64,000 bases of DNA from Lachancea thermotolerans CBS 6340 (taxonomy: Eukaryota > Ascomycota > Saccharomycetes > Saccharomycetales > Saccharomycetaceae). Below, one piece after another: positions 10,091 to 19,740 of this stretch. Where the stretch lies: assembly GCF_000142805.1 (NCBI RefSeq), contig NC_013082.1, positions 806,001-870,000 on the forward strand, read 5' to 3'. The notes beneath the pieces were generated by a model. The model had not been told where the DNA came from. It searched no databases and was given only the letters and a program-made list of their open reading frames with translations. How positions within the stretch are numbered: position 1 is the stretch's first letter; each line of letters begins with the position of its first letter. Position numbers and translations under genes: made by a program.

Positions 10091-10661
10091 CACGTGGTGC
10101 ACGCCTCCACCGCAACCCACTCGTAAGCGTCGGGGATCTGTTGGGTGCGGGTCCGGCGTGGCAGAAGGCGTGGCTGAAGAGAGCACTCGAGCGGGGAACC
10201 GCAATGCCCACAGCGTGAGCGCAGAAGCCTAACACAAAAACAGCAGGCGACGTCACGTGAGACACGGGTGTCAAGGGCCCGTGTGCCTACTGGAAATGAA
10301 GTGGCGCCCGGAGTTTCGATCACGTGCACAGGGCCCGAAGATCCCGTTTCTGCGCCTATGAGTGTTGGAGGCGTCGCCTTGAGGCCGAGTTTGCTCAAAG
10401 CAAACCCCAAACGCGCCCCGCACCGGCAGCTCTCCAACATTTTGGCCCGCAGAGCCAACAAACTGCAAGGTGGAGAGCCGTGAGCTGGAAGTCGCTGTTC
10501 ACGAATGATTGATCGGGTAGTTGTTAACGGCTGCACGCACGGGTAAAGACTTGTCTGGAGAAAGGAAATGTTCTCCCATAGCTACCTACGTCTTGTGACG
10601 CATGGATTTGTGGTTGGAAGATGGAGCGTGGGCTTCACGTGGGACGCACGGGTTTCACGTG
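10091..10661. promoter_or_regulatory. cluster of five CACGTG sites
   Basis: CACGTG occurs at 10091-10096, 10254-10259, 10321-10326, 10636-10641 and 10656-10661; a sixth lies apart at 11885-11890. Several have the extended form TCACGTG. The last two are exactly 20 bp apart in a TTCACG series (10634, 10654, 10665). bHLH factors such as Cbf1, Pho4 and Tye7 bind this core. Which gene they serve is unclear: TMA17 is closest, TIP20 is about 2 kb away. Confidence 0.6.
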
Positions 10662-10802
10662 AGATTCACGGGGCTTTATGAGCTCTTGTTACACAGAAGT
10701 GTCAGCGAACACCAAGTAACATATGTTCGCGACGAAAGGGGACGATAACGAGTTGCGAGCTCTATATTGTGGTGGAAAAAAGAGAGTGTTGTAGGCATCG
10801 CT

Positions 10803-11750
10803 CTAAGTTGCCACAATGAAAGTTACGGTCCGGGGAAATATTCGTTTAAAGACGGGGACTGAGATCTGTCTCTTTTGTGTAGGTTTATTTGCGTAATCGT
10901 TCTGGGGACCGTTTGCTTCAATCCGTTTGGTTTGCCGGCTAATTTGTATATTCGGAGCAGCTTCTGCGTTTCTTGACAATCGAACTTCAGTTCTATGAGA
11001 TTGAATTCTATTTTTTTGATATTCCAAAGCCATTTCCTTACGTTCCAAATCCACTTCCTGGCGTCTCAAATTAGCTTTTGACGTTGGAACTCTAGCTTCC
11101 GCAACTCAATTGAATATTCAGCCCGCACTTTTTTGGCTGCCTATGTTCGGCAGAAACAGTAGTCGAACCCGTACGAGCCAAAAGTAGTACACAAAGCACC
11201 ATTGCAATTCCGGGCAGCGGGCTACTGATATCGCCTAAAAGATGCAAATTCCCTGGAGGTACTAGAATACCTTTCTTTTTTGCTGCTCCGCGGTTAGGTA
11301 TGTTTTCATCGTCTATCGCAGGTGAGGAACTTTCAGACTCGGGACACCCATGCTCTCTTTGACATTACGAATCGTGTTATTACATATAGCTTGCTCAAAC
11401 TTCCTTTCACTTCTTTGGCGCCTGTCTTCGAGCTTTCGGACTTCTGATCTCCGCGCTTCTGCGTCAATTCAAAGCCCTGGAAGACTATCGAGCATGAAGT
11501 TCTAGGAACGGTTTTGCCCGGCCGCCAGTCGCTTTCTTCTACATCGCCATTCATCGGGCACGGCTGCCCGCAGGTCTGAAGCAGTCATAGGCATCCGCAT
11601 AGGAGCCAGAACCATTCAAGATATGCTCCTTTCCACTACAGCTTCTACTCTTGGACACTCTCAGCTTGTCAATCTGTATAAGGGCATCTATTACGAAAAC
11701 CATAAATTTAAACGGATAGTATTACTGTTCAAGCGGCGACGAATTCTGCG
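10803..11750 (-). pseudogene. decayed coding remnant of unknown family
   Basis: No intact gene lies here, but protein-like stretches in at least three minus-strand frames follow one another in a sensible order. The 3' part is strongly coiled-coil-like (ELRKLEFQRQKL, then LRRQEVDLERKEMALEYQ). In front of it is an acidic/serine linker followed by basic residues (ESESSSPAIDDENIPNRGAA). Further upstream is another charged segment (FELTQKRGDQKSESS). Such composition is unlikely for random intergenic DNA and suggests an old gene that has lost function. I do not recognise the family; a DNA-binding protein or a transposon-derived gene are both possible. Confidence 0.45.
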
Positions 11751-12523
11751 CTCCAGCATGTCTCAACCACAGCAAAAAGGCATATCCCCCGTTCGGCCCC
11801 CAACCTCTATATTTAGCACCTTACACGCGGTCCGTCTCCCACGGGACGATACTAACCCCAGATCTGACCAAGCTGGATAATGGTCACGTGAGAGCTAAGA
11901 GGAAGAGCCGTGGGCGTCAGCGTGATTAGCATCCGCAAGTGAGGGTGTGTCACGTAAAACACATAGAAAAGAGAGAGGGAGTGTGTATGTGTGTGACAGC
12001 TACAAAATGGAATTCAGCTACTGCTGCTGTGGTGGGGACTGGTCAGGTAATTATTCCAGCTCTCCCAAAAGCGCCTTTCAGCTTCCAGGCCTTTTGCTGT
12101 CACAGGAGCTTCTTGAGTAATGAAACATCTTGTCTCGAGTGCGTTTTGATTCAAAACAGCAGCTATAACCACCAACGGTTAAAATTGAATATTATCTCTT
12201 CCGGCACTCTCTCAGCAAATTTTCCGACGCGGTTGATGGGCTCCGGCGCTGACAACCGGGACCACGCGCCGGGCGTGCAAGTCCGTGTTTAGAAAACCGC
12301 CCTGCAAAAAATCAGGCTTGTACAGCATACAGAACTCTCATTTCGAGATCGATGCGAGCACGAATGCTATACAGGCTGGGCTCTCCCAGCACCTCGTGAC
12401 GTTATTGTCAAAAGTGATATTTCCTCTCGTGTAGACGTATCACATTTGCTGGCAGAAACCATACAGAACAACTCCAGCGCCAATCCAAGACCAAAACTCA
12501 CGCTGACTTGGCCCGTTTGTCCC
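11751..12523. other. intergenic, TIP20 upstream region
   Basis: Contains one CACGTG (11885-11890) and a related CACGTA at 11951, but no supportable gene. Two plus-strand open frames (11623-11880 and 11939-12292) have no coding character. No tRNA, LTR or centromere pattern was seen. Confidence 0.5.
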
Positions 12524-14551
12524 ATGTTGCAGTCGATCGAGGATCTCAAAGGGATTCCGCAACTGATCCACGAAGTGGAGGCCCAGAGAGGAGAGCTGGC
12601 CGAGAAAATCCAAGGCCACAACTCTCCAGGCGATGACTTGCTCGACGACTTCGACATGCTCGATGCGCAGCTGGCCAAGGCCGCTGCGGACGTGGTACAG
12701 GCACGCTCTACTGCGGACGTCAAGGCTCTGAAAGAAAAGTACGGGAATCTGGCCATTCTCGAGCAGCTAGACTCACTTTTCACGCGCGAAGAAACTAAGC
12801 AAGCTCAGAAGCATGCACTAGTCAAAGTTCAGAATATCTATGACTCCATGGCTGCCCAACAGGAGGCGAATTCGGCCCAATTGGAGCTATGGCACGAAGA
12901 CATAAAGCAGGCCCTCGCGGAGGTTGATCCCGACCTGGGCGCCCAGTCGGGCGTTTATGTACGATTTACTGCCCTATTGACCCAAGAAGCTGCAGTTCTT
13001 TCTGAAGAGCTCAAAACCTTGCTTTTGAACGCCAATTGGGACGCTACACAGTTCTCTGTCGTCGACGCAGTAGCAACTGAACACCTGAGGGACTTGTCCA
13101 ATAGGCTATACCGTCTCTGGCAGCTGCAGCTCCCGGAGCCTGACTCCAACTCTATCTGGAACTTCGAGTGCATTGCCAACAATTTCAAGATCAAATTCAT
13201 CTACCACTTCAATAACCAGGCCGTGCAAGAGCCACAGTCGGTTGAGATGTACTTCAAATTTTTGGACAAGTATCTGGATCAGAACCTGTTCAAGTGCGTA
13301 GATATCTTCCAAGACCCCTCTTCATCATCTTCCATGACTCAGGAACTGGTTCATCAGCAGTTCATCAATCACATCCTGAATCCTATTAGAGAAAAAGTCA
13401 GTTCCACGCTTCTGAAAAATCCCGAAATCTCCTCTGACCAAGACCTCAAGACCCTGATTGCCCTGATTTCCCAAATTTTTATTATTGACAATGCACTAAT
13501 TAAGAAGCACCTTTACTATGGTCATGGCCTAATCGCCATGATCCCTAAATCTATCTTAGACACTTGGCACCAATTTGAAATAGAGGCTTCAATTTCGCAA
13601 TTCCAAAAAATAATAAAATCACCTCTGGAAAAGAGCGGCGTTGACTTCTGTAAGCTGCTGCAAAATCTTTATGCATACTTTGAGCCTTTTTTCCATATTG
13701 ACTTTGATGAGTTAATGGATTACAAGATCAAAATTACAAACCGCATATTCATGGGCCTCCCTAACCGTTACCGCGAAAATCTTTTAGCTGTGAAGGACGA
13801 CCAGGCTACTTCATACACCGACGAGGCACAATTCAAGCAAACTCTCTGGAAGCTTAACAACCTCGAGCTTATAATGTCCCTTTTGAAGGATCTGGAAACA
13901 AAGTTGACCTTTATCCAGATTACCAACTACGTGAACATTGCAACTTCCTCCGACTACAGTACTGTACTCAGCGACGTTCTTGACAGCTATGAGGACACAG
14001 TAATTGCAGTCAAAGACTCAGTTATTCATCGTATCAAAAAGATGCTCAATATGTCGCTGCGCAATTACTTCAAATTAAATGAATGGGCTTTAGTTACTTC
14101 AGAGCCTCATCAGTGCAGTGCAGAACTCATCGCGCCTTTGAGTCTTTCGAACAGACTTATTGGAACGATGGATAGTTTCGATTTGAAACCGCACACCACA
14201 TTGTCTGTTAAAAATGAGGTATTGAATATCATTATCCATTATATGCTGGACTACGTGGTTAATCTAAACAAGTTCAGCGAAATGGGATTTGTCCAACTAC
14301 AGCTCGATTACAACGCACTCAAGGAAACTCTGAGCTTTCCACATGTCAGCATCCCTCAGAATGCGGAGGAAGGAGCTTTTCTTGAATCTTTGAAAGTGCT
14401 GGAATTAAGGTACAAAAGAAGCCAAACTAACAAACAGTTTCTGTCAAAGAGCTACATTGACCGTAGGGAGTTTTCTGCTTTTAGGGACTACCTTCAGATT
14501 AAGTACTCCACAGATAGTGAGCTGGCGAATGCAATGTATAGGCTTATATGA
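12524..14551 (+). CDS. TIP20: Dsl1 tethering complex subunit Tip20 (RINT1 family)
   Basis: 675 residues from the first ATG at 12524; the frame is open further up but lacks an ATG. Sc Tip20 is 701 residues. The N-terminus is a coiled-coil leader (IEDLKGIPQLIHEVEAQRG), and the rest is helical, as in the RINT-1/Tip20 fold. LWNFECIANNF-type text appears here as IWNFECIANNFKIKFIYHF, and the C-terminus ends SELANAMYRLI, like the yeast protein's DALYRII. Known role: with Dsl1 and Sec39 it tethers Golgi-derived COPI vesicles at the ER and binds the SNARE Sec20. It is convergent with ROG1, 6 bp apart, the arrangement of YGL145W-YGL144C. Confidence 0.9.
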   Translation: MLQSIEDLKGIPQLIHEVEAQRGELAEKIQGHNSPGDDLLDDFDMLDAQLAKAAADVVQARSTADVKALKEKYGNLAILEQLDSLFTREETKQAQKHALVKVQNIYDSMAAQQEANSAQLELWHEDIKQALAEVDPDLGAQSGVYVRFTALLTQEAAVLSEELKTLLLNANWDATQFSVVDAVATEHLRDLSNRLYRLWQLQLPEPDSNSIWNFECIANNFKIKFIYHFNNQAVQEPQSVEMYFKFLDKYLDQNLFKCVDIFQDPSSSSSMTQELVHQQFINHILNPIREKVSSTLLKNPEISSDQDLKTLIALISQIFIIDNALIKKHLYYGHGLIAMIPKSILDTWHQFEIEASISQFQKIIKSPLEKSGVDFCKLLQNLYAYFEPFFHIDFDELMDYKIKITNRIFMGLPNRYRENLLAVKDDQATSYTDEAQFKQTLWKLNNLELIMSLLKDLETKLTFIQITNYVNIATSSDYSTVLSDVLDSYEDTVIAVKDSVIHRIKKMLNMSLRNYFKLNEWALVTSEPHQCSAELIAPLSLSNRLIGTMDSFDLKPHTTLSVKNEVLNIIIHYMLDYVVNLNKFSEMGFVQLQLDYNALKETLSFPHVSIPQNAEEGAFLESLKVLELRYKRSQTNKQFLSKSYIDRREFSAFRDYLQIKYSTDSELANAMYRLI

Positions 14552-14557
14552 ATTTCG

Positions 14558-16564
14558 TCAGGCCAAATCCTTCTCTTCCATTTCATAACTGAAGAGATCT
14601 TGCTGTTCAAATGGCCCGGCTGGCAAGTCGTGCACTGTGGTGCTTTTCTTCGATAAAAAGTTATTCTTACTCAGAGAATCGATTATTTCACCGACTGTTG
14701 AGATCATACCTGTTGGACCGACATCAAACATCGAGGGCTTGCTGATACCATCAAGCCAACCAATATCTTTATTCTCATCATTTTCTTGTACCGGAGATGA
14801 ACTTGTTCCTCTATCCTGAGCTTCTCCATGTGCAGCAGTTTCGCTTTCCGCGCCGTTGAAATGATTTTGAGTTAGATGATCTATAATGGGCCATCCATAC
14901 GCATTTGCAAATCTTCTTCTGACGATGATATTGTTATGGGCATCGGGTTTCAAACCTACAATGACCTTGCGCCAAACAAGCCCTTCATGCCACTTTCTAG
15001 CAATATCTTCCTCTAAAGTTTGGTTGTGTTTCTCTGAAGACATAGTAAAAGCTTTCAAAAGGACATTCTCGCTTTCAATCAGATCCTTTTCGGACTGCGA
15101 GTTTCTCGGAGGAATATCTTTTTCGGAGTATATTCTGTCATGTAATATAACGTTTTCTCGAGAACTAGGATCCATTACGTAGGCTTTATCCGGTAAAGGT
15201 GGAATCAGCACTGAAGTTGCAGACTCTATGACGGACACCTTAGGAAGTTTAGATTCGGTTTCTTCTGGAAACTTTTGCGGCGCCCAAATACTGATAGCCT
15301 TGGTCAACGGTGACAAGAAATTTCTTTTGATATAATCTCCAGGAGCGGTCGTCCTAAGTTTGTCTTGAAACTCAGGCATCCCTTTTAATTGGTTGACCAC
15401 GCCTTCGTAATCCGCAAACAAGAGCGATGCCGAGTACAGGGGAACAATACCATCATTAACAGCGTTTGCATACAGTGTTCGTCTTTTAAACATTTTCAGA
15501 ATTCTTTTAGTTGGTTCACCTGGTAAACAATAGAGCAGCGGCTTGCCATCTTTACCAGATTCTTTGAGGCCCAAATCTTGCCCTGTTTTCCCTACGATAC
15601 CAAAAGAGAGAAGTATATTGACATACGCTGGGTTGTCTGTCACAATGCCTAACAGGGGGGATGCAAGTGTTATAAAATTGATTGGCTCAACTTTCTGAAA
15701 AAACCATGGATATTTGACGGAGATATAGGCTATAGCGAAGGTCTGCACGAGGCCTCCTAATGAATGACCAATGAAAGATATCTTTACCACACGGTCATGA
15801 TAGAGCTCATTGACAATGTACTCCGCCATTCGAGTTCCCAGGTACTTTATGCCCTTTTCAGTCTTGCACACGTTCTTATCATAGCCTTTAACAACGATCT
15901 GTTCGTCTGCATAATACTTCTGGCATTTTTCGATCTGTTCTTTGAGATAGAAAAGATCTGCAGGCACATTTGAGTGTAGGCCATGTGTCAACAAAACCAG
16001 ATGTTCCTTTTGGCTCGCGTGTGTTGAAAGTTGGTTGGGAAGGTTCCATATATCAAGAGTATTAAGCTTAGTTACGTTCAGCTTTGGAGAGCACGAACCA
16101 ACCATTGGATCACAATCTGACGACTTGGAAAGACACTTTTTTGACGATCCGATCGAAACTTCAAATCCGATCTGTGTAGTATTAGTGAAAATTATCTGGC
16201 TCACAACATCGACAACCCAAACATAGGTCTTTTTTAGGTTGTGTAGTGACAGTTCGGCGATGAAGTCTTGTTGAGGCTGTAGCATGGGCTCGAATTTTGG
16301 TTGATCTGCTGAGACAAATAGCCTTTGAGAGTGGTGGTAATCTTCTGTTCTAACATCACAGTAGAGAATATACGGCCCCATTAAATACGCTGCTCTGAAA
16401 GTGAAGTTTTCAAGGTTTCGCACCTTGAGCCATAACGAATTAAGTGAGAGATCTGCCGGCAGTCCTTCGTCCTCATCGTAGAGCTGGTAAGTAATAACGT
16501 AGCGCTCGACCTCCCCTACCTTCACGCTTGACTTGGCATGGTAAAGGATCCCATCTTGAGTCAT
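14558..16564 (-). CDS. ROG1: Rog1-type lipase (DUF676, alpha/beta hydrolase)
   Basis: 668 residues. A non-catalytic N-terminal region (about 1-190) precedes the hydrolase domain with HLVLLTHGLHSN (oxyanion region) and the nucleophile elbow ISFIGHSLGGL, Ser268. Further on, VNDGIVPLYSASLLF carries the likely acid residue region. Sc Rog1 (YGL144C) is a monoacylglycerol lipase and YDL109C is its duplicate. This single gene sits between neighbours of both copies and is best seen as the pre-duplication form. A long 837-bp region upstream separates it from MRF1. Confidence 0.85.
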   Translation of the reverse strand: MTQDGILYHAKSSVKVGEVERYVITYQLYDEDEGLPADLSLNSLWLKVRNLENFTFRAAYLMGPYILYCDVRTEDYHHSQRLFVSADQPKFEPMLQPQQDFIAELSLHNLKKTYVWVVDVVSQIIFTNTTQIGFEVSIGSSKKCLSKSSDCDPMVGSCSPKLNVTKLNTLDIWNLPNQLSTHASQKEHLVLLTHGLHSNVPADLFYLKEQIEKCQKYYADEQIVVKGYDKNVCKTEKGIKYLGTRMAEYIVNELYHDRVVKISFIGHSLGGLVQTFAIAYISVKYPWFFQKVEPINFITLASPLLGIVTDNPAYVNILLSFGIVGKTGQDLGLKESGKDGKPLLYCLPGEPTKRILKMFKRRTLYANAVNDGIVPLYSASLLFADYEGVVNQLKGMPEFQDKLRTTAPGDYIKRNFLSPLTKAISIWAPQKFPEETESKLPKVSVIESATSVLIPPLPDKAYVMDPSSRENVILHDRIYSEKDIPPRNSQSEKDLIESENVLLKAFTMSSEKHNQTLEEDIARKWHEGLVWRKVIVGLKPDAHNNIIVRRRFANAYGWPIIDHLTQNHFNGAESETAAHGEAQDRGTSSSPVQENDENKDIGWLDGISKPSMFDVGPTGMISTVGEIIDSLSKNNFLSKKSTTVHDLPAGPFEQQDLFSYEMEEKDLA

Positions 16565-17400
16565 GTTACCGTCATAAACTCCAGTGCAAGTTCAATGATG
16601 CGCTCTCTCGACTCTGTTTTTGTGAAGCCTCGTTAAGCTTCTTAAATATTGAACGAGATTGTTGAAGGGTTGGTTTTTTCTATGCACAGGACACTAAAAA
16701 CACAAATGATGTTGGAACTCAGAAAACAGATAATAAGCTGATATATACATAAGCCAGCTTTGTGCTGTATGAATAGCTAACAACAATATCTTAAATTCCG
16801 GGGTTCACGGCTTCCATTAGTTTGAGCCAGCTGTGCAAACACTGTGGATGTACTACGCTTTTGAGCTAGGCTTTGACAAAAGATTCGGTATGTTAATAGA
16901 GTCCATCGTGTATTAAAATCATTATCTAGAACTGAACCACAAAAGATCGGTTTCCAACGTCATTTTGCCTATTTGAAACAATGCTCAATTGGGCACCGCT
17001 TATCACAGAGTCTTCCTGTAGTGTAATTTGAAGAGCTATCACGACACTTGGGCTACGTGCCTTGCGATTTTTGAACTTCATGGAGCAAGCAGCAGATAAC
17101 GCGAATGTTGAAGTCAAACATTCGTGCTTACTATTTTCCTGGTAATTTGACGTAACAAAAGACACAGCGCAACGTTGTTCGAAGAAGTTTCAAGGTCCAG
17201 GACACCTATAGCTGGTTACCTACTAGACTGCCCAGTACTCAAATGAAGTAGTTCTGAGCAATTGGGTGATAATTTACCAGCAGAAAGAGTCGCCAGAATT
17301 TTTTCGCATCAGCCGCTGTTTGAGACTGGTGATACAGCCGCTATAATGACTTCGGTTTATGCTTCCTTTGCTCGCTAATGTATAAGTGACTATTTACAAG
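16565..17400. other. intergenic region between ROG1 and MRF1
   Basis: This region is the ROG1 promoter plus the MRF1 terminator. A TATATA run near 16740 is AT-rich but too far from any start to call. A 79-codon minus-strand frame at 16926-17165 has no ATG start and no recognisable similarity. I see no RNA gene or repeat. Confidence 0.5.
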
Positions 17401-18603
17401 TTATGCCGTTCCTTGAACTTCGACGAGAAGCTCTTTCGCACGCGTATCGCTATCATAGATCTGCATGGCATCGATAACATCATCAAGTCTCTCACCGGCC
17501 ATGATGCCTTCCATATCATGAAGGTTGAAGCCACATCTGTGATCTGTTATTCTGTTCTGAGGGAAATTGTACGTACGAACTTTATCAGAGCGGTCTGTCG
17601 TACTTACTTGTCCTTTCCGAGCAGCTCTAGCCTTTTCCTCTTTAGCTTTTTGTTCAATCTCTGCCAACCTCGCTCGAAGGATTGCGAATGCTTTGGCTTT
17701 GTTCTTGTGTTGAGACCTTTCATTCTGCATGTTAATGACTATTCCTGAGGGGTAATGCGTAAGCCTTACAGCAGAATCTGTTGTGTTGACATGCTGTCCG
17801 CCCTTTCCGCGAGCACGCATTACATCAATCCTGATCTCATCGGGTTTGAAAGTCCTCTCATATGATTCTGCTTCTTTTTCATTGTCCTCTGCCATCTGAG
17901 GAAGAACAACCACTGCAGCAGTTGAAGTGTGCGTTCTTCCCTTCGTTTCCGTAGCAGGAATGCGCTGAACTCTGTGAACGCCTGCCTCAAAGCGAAGCTT
18001 ATCGTAAGAGCCAGGCTCATCAATACTCAAAATAGCATCGACGATACCGGAGCCGCTCTCGTTTGCTGACTGCGAAATAATGTGATATTTCCACCTCTTG
18101 TTGTGTGCATAGTTGATGTACATGCCCAGTAGATCTTGTGCGAATATCATAGCTTCTATGCCACCAACGCCAGGCCTGATTTCTAATATGCATGGCCTAT
18201 CAGCAAACGGATGAGGAGGCAGGAGCTGCCCTAAAAGTGAGGATGAGGTCTTCTCCAGCTGAGGCCGGATTTCAGCCATCTCTTGTTGGGCTTCATCACG
18301 GAGACTGGGATCATCCTTCATCATATCTTGAAGATCTTTCAGAAGCTCAATTTCACGCGAGTACCTGTGAAAAGAATCCACCACTGCGCAAAGCCTGGAA
18401 AACTTCTTTTGTCTCTCGACATCGAATGTTCCTTCGCCTTTAGCCATCCATTTTTCGAGAGCTTTTAATTCTTCAGCATATTTCTCGGCTCTTTTGAGTA
18501 ATAGTGGATGCAGCTCTTGGAATTCGGCTGTCGAGCTTGACTGAAGTCTCACTAATATCCGCGGCAAGTGCAACTTCTTCGCTCTTACAGCTTTCCAAAG
18601 CAT
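17401..18603 (-). CDS. MRF1: mitochondrial peptide chain release factor 1
   Basis: 400 residues from the ATG at 18603; the frame continues upstream without an ATG. The N-terminus MLWKAVRAKKLHLPRILVRL is a basic mitochondrial presequence. Domain order is that of bacterial RF1: a helical N-terminal domain, the region with EAMIFAQDLLGMY, then the peptidyl hydrolase motif RARGKGGQHVNTTDSAVRL with GGQ at 268-270, and a basic helix after it (NERSQHKNKAKA). It ends translation at UAA/UAG in mitochondria. Gene order ROG1-MRF1 equals YGL144C-YGL143C. It is divergent from KIN28, about 140 bp apart. Confidence 0.95.
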   Translation of the reverse strand: MLWKAVRAKKLHLPRILVRLQSSSTAEFQELHPLLLKRAEKYAEELKALEKWMAKGEGTFDVERQKKFSRLCAVVDSFHRYSREIELLKDLQDMMKDDPSLRDEAQQEMAEIRPQLEKTSSSLLGQLLPPHPFADRPCILEIRPGVGGIEAMIFAQDLLGMYINYAHNKRWKYHIISQSANESGSGIVDAILSIDEPGSYDKLRFEAGVHRVQRIPATETKGRTHTSTAAVVVLPQMAEDNEKEAESYERTFKPDEIRIDVMRARGKGGQHVNTTDSAVRLTHYPSGIVINMQNERSQHKNKAKAFAILRARLAEIEQKAKEEKARAARKGQVSTTDRSDKVRTYNFPQNRITDHRCGFNLHDMEGIMAGERLDDVIDAMQIYDSDTRAKELLVEVQGTA

Positions 18604-18742
18604 CAAAGTTTCAAAGGTCTTCAATTACCGTAACCAAGTCACCAATTTATTCACATACTAAGTTCTTTTAGAACATCAAAAACTTGAACAAATTGAGATT
18701 CTTTCATTTCCATTATTCTGTTATTTCAAATAAGAAAGGCTC

Positions 18743-19729
18743 ATGATATCACAAGCAGAGTATTCTAAAGGTATGGGGCCAGCTTATTAGGATTTGGTCA
18801 TCACTGAATGTACTAACATTTCATTTTCAGAGAAAAAGGTCGGAGAAGGTACTTATGCCGTTGTCTATGTCGGCACTAAGCAATCGAGCAACCGAAAAGT
18901 AGCAATCAAAGAAATCAAGACCTCGGGATTCAAAGATGGCTTGGATATGTCGGCCATTAGGGAGGTCAAATACCTACAAGAGATGCAGCATATCAATGTC
19001 ATTGAACTAATAGATGTTTACATGGCTCAAAGCAACCTAAATTTGGTATTAGAGTTTCTTCCGGCAGATTTAGAGATGATTATCAAGGATACCGCTATTC
19101 TATTCACTCAAGCCGATATAAAGTCTTGGCTTCTCATGACGTTGAGAGGCGTACACCACTGTCATAGAAACTTCATCCTGCACCGAGACCTGAAACCCAA
19201 TAATCTTCTGCTGGCACCAGATGGCCAGCTTAAGTTGGCTGACTTTGGACTGGCAAGGAACATGGGGTCACCTCAAGACTTTCTAACTAGTAATGTGGTA
19301 ACAAGATGGTATAGGGCACCAGAACTGCTATTCGGCGCCAGACATTATACAGGGGCGATCGATATGTGGTCTGTGGGCGTAATTTTTGCGGAGCTTATGC
19401 TGAGAATACCTTACCTGCCTGGCAAAGATGACATTGATCAAATTGATGTTACTTTCAGAGCCCTAGGAACGCCAACAGATAAGGATTGGCCTGAAATCTC
19501 GACTTTTGGTACTTACAACAAGATTCAATTTTATCCACCACCTTCAAGAGAAGAACTGAGGAGACGCTTTATAGCGGCAACAGAGAACGCTCTTGACTTG
19601 ATGAGCGGCATGTTAATAATGAATCCTCACAAGAGATGGGATCCTATTCAGTGCCTGACAAACCAATATTTTGTGGAGCTTCCTGAACCTACCACACCAG
19701 CTGACTTACCCCAGTTAAACAAGAAATAA
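18743..19729 (+). CDS. KIN28: TFIIH CTD kinase Kin28 (Cdk7), spliced
   Basis: Exons 18743-18770 and 18831-19729 give 308 residues (Sc Kin28 has 306). Splicing produces MISQAEYSKEKKVGEGTY, which aligns with the yeast start MKVNMEYTKEKKVGEGTY. The ATG at 18794 lies inside the intron and would give a false N-terminus. Kinase motifs are complete: GEGTYAVVY glycine loop, VAIKEIK lysine, the cyclin-facing helix MSAIREVKYLQEM, catalytic HRDLKPNN, ADFGLAR, and the T-loop TSNVVTRWYRAPE. With cyclin Ccl1 and Tfb3 it phosphorylates Ser5 of the RNA polymerase II tail at promoters. The S. cerevisiae gene (YDL108W) has an intron at the same place. Confidence 0.95.
18771..18830 (+). other. KIN28: spliceosomal intron in KIN28 (60 nt)
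   Basis: The donor is GTATGG (18771-18776), not the consensus GTATGT. A perfect TACTAAC branch site is at 18811-18817 and the acceptor TTTTCAG ends at 18830. The join falls inside the Glu codon (G|AG) and restores the family N-terminus. Confidence 0.93.
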
Positions 19730-19740
19730 TGCTTTTCCAT

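Noticed and set aside
11885-11965. CDEI-like GTCACGTG as part of a point centromere
   Set aside because: No AT-rich CDEII-like block and no CDEIII-like CCGAA element at the right distance on either side.
11939-12292. 117-codon plus-strand frame before TIP20
   Set aside because: No recognisable motif; composition looks like promoter DNA; likely chance.
16926-17165. 79-codon minus-strand frame between ROG1 and MRF1
   Set aside because: It has no ATG at its start, no similarity that I recognise and no conserved composition.
18794-18830. ATG at 18794 as the KIN28 start
   Set aside because: It lies within the intron; the branch site TACTAAC and acceptor are being read as codons. The spliced start at 18743 matches the family.
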